The notes beneath the pieces were generated by a model. The model saw only the letters and a list, made by a program, of their open reading frames with translations, was not told the DNA's origin and did no database searches. Positions 1-5,107 of a DNA stretch of 7,481 bases are shown in pieces. Each line of letters opens with the position of its first letter. The first letter of the stretch is position 1. The translations under genes were made by a program, and so were the position numbers. Source of the stretch: an uncultured Clostridia bacterium (GTDB lineage: Bacteria > Bacillota > Clostridia > UBA1381); the NCBI GenBank assembly GCA_934454745.1, contig CAKSGP010000066.1, forward strand, positions 1-7,481. Reading direction: 5' to 3'.

Positions 1-475
1 CTTTTTTAGCAATCTCTGCATCAACTGCCGTATTCTCAAGCTCCTCTGTCTGCTTCTGTTTGATTTCTGCTATTTCATTTTCGTGTTTTTCCAATGAACG
101 GAGCTTACTGTTATATGACTGCTCCTTCTTTTCAAGGTTATCAGATTTTTTATCTAATGCTTCTTCTTTTTGATTAAGTCTGTTTTCCTGTCTGGAAATT
201 TCGCTTCTGCGTTCCTTGATTTCCTTATCAAGCTCCTGTCGCAAACGCTGGTTTTCCTCTTTTGCTTCTAACAGTGCCTCTCGCTTTTTTGAATCAGCCG
301 TTCGTTCTGCATCGGCGATAATTGATTTAGCCTTTTCCTCAGCGGAGCCATATTGTGCTTCTGCTATCTTTTTCCTATGCTCTACGCCGGAGGAGAAGCC
401 AATTTTATAAGTTACCACGCAACCGACGGCAAGAACGACAATGCCTGCTATAAGCGCTATTGTTAATGGATCTAT
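1..475 (-). CDS. rny: Ribonuclease Y, N-terminal part (5' end of gene; runs off the left edge)
   Basis: RNase Y is a membrane-anchored endoribonuclease that starts mRNA decay in many Firmicutes. The visible 158 codons give a hydrophobic segment at residues 4-23 (LTIALIAGIVVLAVGCVVTY). A long Lys/Glu/Arg-rich coiled coil follows, with family phrases such as GSAEEKAKSII, EALLEAKEEN and EIKERRSEISRQENRLNQKE. The KH and HD catalytic domains lie beyond the window. The start is unusual. An AGGAGG (484-489) sits 8 nt before an AUA codon (473-475), and no ATG or TTG exists in frame near it. The only canonical option is a GTG at 482-484, which overlaps the Shine-Dalgarno itself. A TAG stop lies just upstream in frame. 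I chose AUA on spacing, because the two other large genes here use 8-9 nt. A sequencing error turning ATG into ATA is also possible. Family identity is secure; the exact start is not. Confidence 0.9.
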   Translation of the reverse strand, partial: MDPLTIALIAGIVVLAVGCVVTYKIGFSSGVEHRKKIAEAQYGSAEEKAKSIIADAERTADSKKREALLEAKEENQRLRQELDKEIKERRSEISRQENRLNQKEEALDKKSDNLEKKEQSYNSKLRSLEKHENEIAEIKQKQTEELENTAVDAEIAKK

Positions 476-689
476 CTCAAACACCTCCTATAATGTGATT
501 AATATATCCCACACCCAACCGGAGGCGTACCATAAAAATGGTTGCTTTATATTTATAATGTTTAAAAACAGCTTGCAGGTTGTGCTGTTTTTAAAAATCC
601 GCAATGCAAGCAACCGCAGGCACACCAAAGATTGTGTGCAGCTTCGATAACTGTAACATTTCAGAAAATTTTTTAAAGAAATATCAAGC
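476..689 (-). promoter_or_regulatory. Structured 5' leader of rny with Shine-Dalgarno-covering hairpin
   Basis: This is non-coding sequence between the rny promoter and start. Seen directly are four pairings. (1) A 6-bp hairpin GCACAC/GTGTGC pairs 620-625 with 634-639. (2) A perfect 12-bp inverted repeat TTTAAAAACAGC pairs 561-572 with 584-595, with an 11-nt loop. (3) An 8-bp outer helix pairs 540-547 with 608-615 and encloses (2). (4) An 8-bp helix with one G-U pairs 521-528 (ACGCCUCC in the RNA) with 481-488 (GGAGGUGU), which is the Shine-Dalgarno itself. In addition, CAACC (540-544) could instead pair with GGUUG (516-520), so alternative folds exist. I do not recognise a known riboswitch or T-box. 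A regulatory role is inference. No convincing small ORF is seen here. Confidence 0.5.
561..595 (-). repeat. 12-bp perfect inverted repeat in the rny leader
   Basis: TTTAAAAACAGC (561-572) and its exact complement (584-595) flank an 11-nt loop. The hairpin ends in A/T pairs and could act as a weak attenuator on the minus strand. Only the four pairs at the loop end include G-C, and no clean U-tract follows, so it is called an inverted repeat rather than a terminator. Confidence 0.7.
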
Positions 690-695
690 ATATAT

Positions 696-724
696 ATTAT
701 ACAATATTTTAAGAGATGTGTCAA
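696..724 (-). promoter_or_regulatory. Sigma-A-type promoter for rny
   Basis: Read on the minus strand, a perfect TTGACA (719-724) and a perfect TATAAT (696-701) are separated by exactly 17 nt. Transcription would start near 689, giving rny a leader of about 210 nt. This is the closest match to consensus in the window and suggests strong transcription held back later by the leader (inference). Confidence 0.85.
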
Positions 725-774
725 GGCGTTTTATATGTTGTTATGATAAAAACATTTTTACATTTTTGTTACAT

Positions 775-810
775 AAAAAAGACCTTGTAGGGCAATTGTC
801 CCACAAGGTC
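775..810 (-). terminator. Intrinsic terminator of ppdK
   Basis: On the minus strand, an 11-bp stem beginning GACCTTGTGGG and closing ...ACAAGGTC (781-810, one G-U pair) is followed directly by six T residues (775-780). It lies 26 nt after the ppdK stop. It separates the ppdK transcript from rny, which has its own promoter downstream. Confidence 0.92.
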
Positions 811-835
811 ATATATTTTATTTATTCCTAATCAA

Positions 836-3466
836 TTATTTTGAAGCCTTAATAGCAGCCTGTGCTGCAGCAAGTCTTGCAATCGGAACTCTGAACGGTG
901 AACATGATACATAGTCAAGACCAAGCTCGTTACAGAACTCAACTGATGTAGGATCGCCGCCGTGCTCACCGCAGATACCTACGTGTAGGCTTGGGTTAAC
1001 AGGCTTACCAAGCTTAATAGCCATATCCATCAGCTTACCGACACCTGACTGGTCAAGTCTTGCGAACGGATCGTTCTCGAATATCTTTGCATCATAGTAA
1101 GCATCAAGGAACTTACCTGCATCATCACGTGAGAAGCCGTATGTCATCTGTGTAAGGTCATTTGTACCGAAGCAGAAGAAGTCAGCTTCTTTTGCAATCT
1201 CGTCAGCTGAAAGAGCAGCTCTGGGGATTTCGATCATTGTACCAACTTCGTACTTAAGGTTGCTGCCTGCAGCTGCGATTTCAGCATCAGCAGTTTCAAC
1301 AACTATCTTCTTAACGCACTTTAATTCCTTAACTTCACATACAAGCGGAATCATAATCTCCGGAACGATTGTCCAATCCGGATGAGCCTTTGATACGTTT
1401 ATAGCTGCACGGATAACAGCCCTTGTCTGCATCTTAGCGATTTCAGGATATGTTACTGCAAGACGACAGCCACGGTGACCCATCATCGGGTTAGCCTCGT
1501 GCAAGCCGTTGATTATATCCTTAATAGCTTCAACCGGCTTACCCTGTGCCTTTGCAAGAAGTGCAATATCAGCCTCTTCTGTGGGAACAAACTCATGTAG
1601 CGGAGGATCAAGGAAACGGATTGTTACGGGATGTCCTTCAAGTGCCTCATAAAGCTCCTCAAAGTCGCCCTGTTGCATAGGAAGAATCTTATCCAATGCT
1701 GCTTCTCTTTCCTCAAGTGTATCTGCACAAATCATCTCACGGAACGCATCAATTCTGTTGCCCTCAAAGAACATATGCTCTGTACGGCAAAGACCGATAC
1801 CTTCAGCACCAAGCTCTCTTGCTCTCTTAGCATCAGCCGGAGTATCAGCGTTTGTTCTAACCTTCATTGTTCTGAACTTGTCTGCCCAAGTCATAATTCT
1901 GCCGAACTCACCTGCAATTGAAGCATCAACAGTCTTGATAACGCCGTCATAAATGTTACCTGTTGAACCATCAAGTGAGATAAAGTCACCCTCAACATAA
2001 GTCTTACCGTTAAGTGTGAATTTCTTGTTTTCTTCGTCCATTGCGATATCGCCGCAACCTGATACACAGCATGTACCCATACCGCGTGCAACAACGGCAG
2101 CGTGTGATGTCATACCGCCGCGGACTGTCAATATACCCTTAGCAGCCTTCATACCCTCGATATCCTCAGGTGAAGTTTCAAGACGAACAAGAATTACCTT
2201 CTCGCCCTTTGCGCCCCATACTTTTGCATCTTCAGCTGTGAATACAATCTTACCGCAAGCAGCACCGGGTGATGCACCCAAAGCCTTTGCCATCGGTGTA
2301 GCAGACTTAAGAGCAACAGCATCAAACTGCGGGTGAAGCAATGTGTCAAGATTTCTCGGATCAATCATCTCAACAGCCTCTTCCTCTGTTCTCATTCCCT
2401 CATCAACAAGGTCACAAGCTATCTTAAGAGCTGCCTGAGCTGTTCTCTTACCGTTTCTTGTCTGAAGCATATAAAGCTTACCGTGCTCTACTGTAAACTC
2501 CATATCCTGCATATCTCTGTAATGATTTTCAAGGTTCTGGCATACTTCCTTAAACTGTGCAAATGCCTCCGGGAACTTCTGCTCCATCTCAGCGATAGGC
2601 ATCGGTGTACGAACACCTGCAACAACGTCCTCGCCCTGAGCGTTTGTCAAAAACTCACCCATAAGCTTCTTTTCGCCTGTTGCCGGATCACGTGTAAATG
2701 CAACACCTGTACCACAGTCATCACCCATATTACCAAACGCCATCATCTGTACGTTAACAGCTGTACCCCATGAATAAGGAATATCGTTGTCACGACGGTA
2801 TACGTTAGCTCTTGGGTTGTCCCATGAACGGAAAACTGCCTTAACAGCGCCCATTAGCTGTTCCTTCGGATCTGACGGGAAGTCAGCGCCGATTTTTGCC
2901 TTGTATTCAGCCTTGAACTGATTAGCCAATTCCTTAAGATCATCAGCTGTAAGATCAACGTCCTGAGTAACGCCTCTATCCTCTTTCATCTTGTCGATAA
3001 GCTCCTCAAAGTACTTCTTACCAACTTCCATTACGACATCTGAGTACATCTGAATAAATCTTCTGTAACAGTCCCAAGCCCAACGCTCATTACCTGAAGC
3101 TTTTGCCATATAGTTAACAACTTCTTCGTTAATACCAAGGTTAAGGATTGTATCCATCATACCAGGCATTGATGCGCGTGCACCTGAACGAACTGATACA
3201 AGAAGCGGATTCTCCAAATCACCGAACTTTTTACCTGTGATTTCTTCCATTTTAACGATATGCTCGTTAATCTGTGCCTGGATTTCATCGTTGATTAATC
3301 TGCCATCCTCATAATACTTTGTGCAGGCTTCAGTTGAAATTGTGAAACCCTGCGGAACGGGAAGACCAAGCTTTGTCATCTCAGCAAGGTTAGCACCTTT
3401 GCCGCCCAGAAGCTCTCTCATTGTAGCATCTCCCTCAGAAAAAAGATATACATACTTTTTTGCCAT
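836..3466 (-). CDS. ppdK: Pyruvate, phosphate dikinase (PPDK)
   Basis: This cytosolic enzyme catalyses pyruvate + ATP + Pi = PEP + AMP + PPi. In many anaerobes it runs towards pyruvate with PPi. The 876 residues match the usual bacterial length. Domain order is N-terminal ATP-grasp (GGKGANLAEM at 21-30 with Lys23; Arg93 in SVRSGARASMPGMMDT; Arg337 in LQTRNGKRT), swivelling phospho-His domain (GGMTSHAAVVARG, catalytic His455), and C-terminal TIM barrel for PEP/pyruvate. Barrel residues seen are Arg561 in GLCRTEHMF, Arg617 in IRFLDPPLHEF, Glu746 in MIEIPRAAL, Asn769 in FGTNDLTQ, and the acid Cys832 in GICGEHGGDP. All expected active-site residues are present, so it should be functional. PEP synthase is excluded by the length and the PPDK-specific N-terminus. 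The ATG has an AGGAGG 8 nt upstream. The gene is monocistronic, with its own promoter and terminator. No PPDK regulatory protein gene is seen. Confidence 0.98.
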   Translation of the reverse strand: MAKKYVYLFSEGDATMRELLGGKGANLAEMTKLGLPVPQGFTISTEACTKYYEDGRLINDEIQAQINEHIVKMEEITGKKFGDLENPLLVSVRSGARASMPGMMDTILNLGINEEVVNYMAKASGNERWAWDCYRRFIQMYSDVVMEVGKKYFEELIDKMKEDRGVTQDVDLTADDLKELANQFKAEYKAKIGADFPSDPKEQLMGAVKAVFRSWDNPRANVYRRDNDIPYSWGTAVNVQMMAFGNMGDDCGTGVAFTRDPATGEKKLMGEFLTNAQGEDVVAGVRTPMPIAEMEQKFPEAFAQFKEVCQNLENHYRDMQDMEFTVEHGKLYMLQTRNGKRTAQAALKIACDLVDEGMRTEEEAVEMIDPRNLDTLLHPQFDAVALKSATPMAKALGASPGAACGKIVFTAEDAKVWGAKGEKVILVRLETSPEDIEGMKAAKGILTVRGGMTSHAAVVARGMGTCCVSGCGDIAMDEENKKFTLNGKTYVEGDFISLDGSTGNIYDGVIKTVDASIAGEFGRIMTWADKFRTMKVRTNADTPADAKRARELGAEGIGLCRTEHMFFEGNRIDAFREMICADTLEEREAALDKILPMQQGDFEELYEALEGHPVTIRFLDPPLHEFVPTEEADIALLAKAQGKPVEAIKDIINGLHEANPMMGHRGCRLAVTYPEIAKMQTRAVIRAAINVSKAHPDWTIVPEIMIPLVCEVKELKCVKKIVVETADAEIAAAGSNLKYEVGTMIEIPRAALSADEIAKEADFFCFGTNDLTQMTYGFSRDDAGKFLDAYYDAKIFENDPFARLDQSGVGKLMDMAIKLGKPVNPSLHVGICGEHGGDPTSVEFCNELGLDYVSCSPFRVPIARLAAAQAAIKASK

Positions 3467-3515
3467 TGAAATCTCCTCCTAATTATACTTTGTTATTAGA
3501 CTGCATACGTCTACT

Positions 3516-3530
3516 ATGTTAGTATAACAT
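3516..3530. promoter_or_regulatory. Dyad overlapping the ppdK -10 box (candidate operator)
   Basis: ATGTTA-GTA-TAACAT is a perfect 6+6 bp palindrome that contains the whole ppdK -10 box. A second small dyad, TAGAC-N7-GTCTA (3497-3513), lies in the leader at about +2 to +18. The position would suit a repressor blocking RNA polymerase. It is shorter than a Rex-type site and does not fit a catabolite cre box, so the binding protein is unknown. AT-rich promoters can give such palindromes by chance. Confidence 0.35.
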
Positions 3531-3549
3531 AAAAATGAAATAATGTCTA
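3521..3549 (-). promoter_or_regulatory. Sigma-A-type promoter for ppdK
   Basis: On the minus strand, TAGACA (3544-3549) and TATACT (3521-3526) are separated by 17 nt. The start site would be near 3514, giving a leader of about 48 nt before the AGGAGG at 3475-3480. The -10 box lies inside a dyad (see the repeat at 3516-3530). Confidence 0.7.
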
Positions 3550-3636
3550 CAAAAAAGAAAAATTTTTTATTCCTATATAAATATTTATCTATAATGTATA
3601 TATTTTTGTAAAAAAATCACAATTTTATCTAAAGTT

Positions 3637-3642
3637 TATAAT
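3637..3642 (+). promoter_or_regulatory. Possible -10 box of the Amidase_6 gene
   Basis: A perfect TATAAT lies 23 nt before the start codon in the right direction, but no good -35 box sits 16-18 nt upstream. Another TATAAT at 3590-3595 has an equally weak -35. An alternative sigma factor is possible. The ribosome-binding site is an unusually G-rich AGGGGGG at 3651-3657, 8 nt before the ATG. Confidence 0.35.
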
Positions 3643-3665
3643 ATAAATAAAGGGGGGAAAACAAT

Positions 3666-4154
3666 ATGAGATATAACAGAGAGAAGGCGGTAGCTTATGC
3701 TAACAGATGGGCATACTTCAGAAATCCGGCATACTTTGATTTTTCAAAGATTGGCGGTGACTGTACGAACTTTGCATCTCAATGCCTGTACGCAGGCTCA
3801 GGTGTAATGAATTATACCCCTGTTTTTGGTTGGTTTTATATAAGCACCAATAACAGAACACCATCCTGGACCGGTGTAAATGAGCTTTATCGGTTTTTGA
3901 TAAGTAATACCGGCCCCGGACCGCAGGGGAGAGTAGTTTCTCTTGCAGAAATTGAAGAGGGTGATATTGTACAGCTTCGGTTCGGCGCGAATCCCGATTT
4001 TGACCATTCGCCCGTTGTGGTAGATAAAGGTATGGGAACACCAGATACAGTTCTTATTGCCGCACATAGCAATGACAGCAATTGCAGACCGATATCGTCG
4101 TACAGATACCGCGAATTACGGCCAATACATATTTACAATGTAGGCGAGCCGTAA
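3666..4154 (+). CDS. Stand-alone putative amidase (Amidase_6 family, papain-like fold)
   Basis: The 162 residues are essentially one Amidase_6 domain from end to end. The opening YNREKAVAYANRWAYFRNP, then GGDCTNFASQCLYAGSGVM with the presumed nucleophile Cys33, SWTGVNELYRFL at 67-78, DHSPVVV with His114, AAHSND at 132-137 and a final RPIHIYNV follow the family pattern. The catalytic assignments are by analogy with papain-like Cys/His enzymes. The substrate is not known; cell-wall peptide or amide bonds are guesses. In Bacilli and Clostridia this domain is often the C-terminal part of a larger, exported protein. Here there is no signal peptide, membrane segment or wall-binding domain, so as written the protein is cytosolic or leaves by a non-classical route. 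It is transcribed alone, divergent from ppdK and convergent with the phosphatase gene, with no functional link evident. Confidence 0.85.
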   Translation: MRYNREKAVAYANRWAYFRNPAYFDFSKIGGDCTNFASQCLYAGSGVMNYTPVFGWFYISTNNRTPSWTGVNELYRFLISNTGPGPQGRVVSLAEIEEGDIVQLRFGANPDFDHSPVVVDKGMGTPDTVLIAAHSNDSNCRPISSYRYRELRPIHIYNVGEP

Positions 4155-4161
4155 ACAACAA

Positions 4162-4195
4162 AAGTGCATAGCCGTCTTGCACCGGCTATGCACTT
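4162..4195. terminator. Shared bidirectional terminator between the amidase and HAD genes
   Basis: A perfect 13-bp stem (4162-4174 with 4183-4195, AAGTGCATAGCCG) encloses an 8-nt loop. It lies 7 nt after the plus-strand stop and 2 nt after the minus-strand stop. The plus side is followed by CTTTAT and the minus side by TTGTTGTTT, so both U-tracts are modest but the stem is strong. Confidence 0.85.
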
Positions 4196-4197
4196 CT

Positions 4198-4839
4198 TTA
4201 TATGTTGCTCAGTAACTCGTCCCACCCCGTAATATAGCGGTCAGAGTACTGTATGAGCCTATCCTTATCCTGGGTGTTTGTGGCATCCTCGACTGCAACT
4301 GTCTTAAATCCTGCAGATTTTGCACTTTTAATGCCTGTTACGATATCCTCATAAACGGTGCAGTCCTCGGGCTTAAGCCCAAGCCGTTTTGCGGCAAGCA
4401 GATAAATATCAGGTGATGATTTACTGCAGCCCACCTCACCGGAAAATGCGTACACGCTGAACATATCGTATATTTTAAGCCGTTTAAATGCCGAATATAC
4501 AAGCTCAGGAAAACCTGAGGTTGCGGCGGCAATTTTTACACCGTCATTGTAAAGAGTGCGGATATATTCGCATACATAAGGCTTTGCGGGCAGATTTTTA
4601 GAATACTTTTCTGATGCGCGCCGTGAAAATTCATCAAACATTTCAGGTATAGCCATATTCGGCAAATACGCATTATGTATTCCGATAAGACTTTCCTCAA
4701 AAGACATTGACTGATACGACAGCGTTTCCTCTTTTGAAATATTTATTCCGTGTTCTGTAAAAAACTCATTTGTGATATCCACCCAAGCGGTCATAGAATC
4801 AAGAATAGTACCGTCAACGTCAAAAATTGCACCCTGCAT
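4198..4839 (-). CDS. HAD-superfamily phosphatase / beta-phosphoglucomutase-like hydrolase
   Basis: The 213 residues have all four HAD motifs. Motif I is DVDGT (nucleophile Asp7, acid/base Asp9), motif II is AATSG (Thr107/Ser108), motif III is Lys140 in SKSSPDIY, and motif IV is YEDIVTGI (Glu164-Asp165). A helical cap lies at about residues 15-85, placing it in HAD subfamily IA with the phosphoglycolate phosphatase and beta-phosphoglucomutase group. The ED pair and S-x-P-D loop resemble beta-PGM-like members, but the substrate cannot be read from sequence. The frame is open 26 codons further upstream. The internal ATG is chosen because it has GGGAG 8 nt before it, the HAD fold begins right there, and the promoter lies between the two candidate starts. 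It is a single gene with its own promoter. It may be a metabolite-repair enzyme for the adjacent central-carbon genes, which is speculation. Confidence 0.9.
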   Translation of the reverse strand: MQGAIFDVDGTILDSMTAWVDITNEFFTEHGINISKEETLSYQSMSFEESLIGIHNAYLPNMAIPEMFDEFSRRASEKYSKNLPAKPYVCEYIRTLYNDGVKIAAATSGFPELVYSAFKRLKIYDMFSVYAFSGEVGCSKSSPDIYLLAAKRLGLKPEDCTVYEDIVTGIKSAKSAGFKTVAVEDATNTQDKDRLIQYSDRYITGWDELLSNI

Positions 4840-4868
4840 TATTACAACTCCCAATATAGTATGGATAT

Positions 4869-4897
4869 ATTTTAGCACACATTGCTGTATTTTGCAA
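4869..4897 (-). promoter_or_regulatory. Promoter of the HAD phosphatase gene
   Basis: On the minus strand, TTGCAA (4892-4897) and TAAAAT (4869-4874) are separated by 17 nt, with a TG one base before the -10 box (extended -10). The start site near 4862 leaves a leader of about 23 nt, which supports the start at 4839 and excludes the longer ORF. Confidence 0.65.
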
Positions 4898-4958
4898 GTT
4901 TTATTTTGTTTGTGCATTTTGATTAAACAGCAATAGTTTCCATATCCATTTTATACTT

Positions 4959-4990
4959 AAATTACAAAAAACAATAAAATTTTGTAATTT
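4959..4990. promoter_or_regulatory. 11-bp inverted repeat just upstream of the pckG -35 region
   Basis: AAATTACAAAA (4959-4969) and its exact complement TTTTGTAATTT (4980-4990) are separated by 10 nt. The half-site centres are 21 bp apart, or two helical turns, as expected for a dimeric regulator binding one face. It ends 3 bp before the candidate -35 box, a typical activator position. It could equally be an AT-rich chance dyad, though an 11-bp perfect match is unusual. Confidence 0.45.
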
Positions 4991-4993
4991 TTC

Positions 4994-5022
4994 TTTTCAA
5001 AAACAATAATCTGTGATATAAT
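4994..5022 (+). promoter_or_regulatory. Promoter of pckG (extended -10)
   Basis: A perfect TATAAT (5017-5022) is preceded by TGA, making an extended -10. Upstream at 17 nt is a poor -35, TTTTCA (4994-4999, four of six matches). A weak -35 with flanking dyads suggests a regulated promoter. Transcription would start near 5029. Confidence 0.7.
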
Positions 5023-5030
5023 AACGATGT

Positions 5031-5053
5031 TTAAGTAGAAATATTCCACTTAA
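5031..5053. promoter_or_regulatory. Dyad at the pckG transcription start (candidate operator or 5' hairpin)
   Basis: TTAAGTAGAA (5031-5040) and TTCCACTTAA (5044-5053) form a dyad around ATA, with nine of ten positions paired. It starts about 2 bp after the predicted start site, where a bound repressor would block initiation. As RNA it would be a 5'-end hairpin that could stabilise the mRNA. A smaller hairpin AGAGC-AAAA-GCTCT (5061-5074) follows in the leader. Confidence 0.5.
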
Positions 5054-5107
5054 GAAAATAAGAGCAAAAGCTCTATTAATAAATTTTATGTTAGGAGGAT
5101 TTTTAAC

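Noticed and set aside
561..595. Leader hairpin as a strong bidirectional terminator
   Set aside because: The stem is mostly A/T with only GC-containing pairs by the loop and no clean U-tract, so it is kept as an inverted repeat only.
488..724. 78-codon minus-strand open frame in the rny leader
   Set aside because: It runs from inside the rny promoter to the rny Shine-Dalgarno, has no ribosome-binding site of note, has no recognisable domain, and covers the inverted repeats. It is better explained as leader RNA.
441..831. Plus-strand open frames of 69 and 75 codons between rny and ppdK
   Set aside because: They overlap the rny coding start, the rny promoter and the ppdK terminator, and have AT-driven composition with no ribosome-binding site or domain.
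1631..2773. Several plus-strand open frames of 64-146 codons within ppdK
   Set aside because: They are antisense shadows of a fully conserved PPDK, with Cys/Ser-rich translations that come from its codon bias.
3516..3530. Rex redox-repressor site at the ppdK promoter
   Set aside because: Rex sites are 18 bp with TTGTTAA-N4-TTAACAA-like arms. This palindrome is 15 bp with a 3-bp centre and different outer bases.
4840..4917. 26-codon upstream extension of the HAD phosphatase
   Set aside because: It lies across the gene's own promoter, has no ribosome-binding site, and is not part of the HAD fold, which begins at the internal ATG with GGGAG before it.
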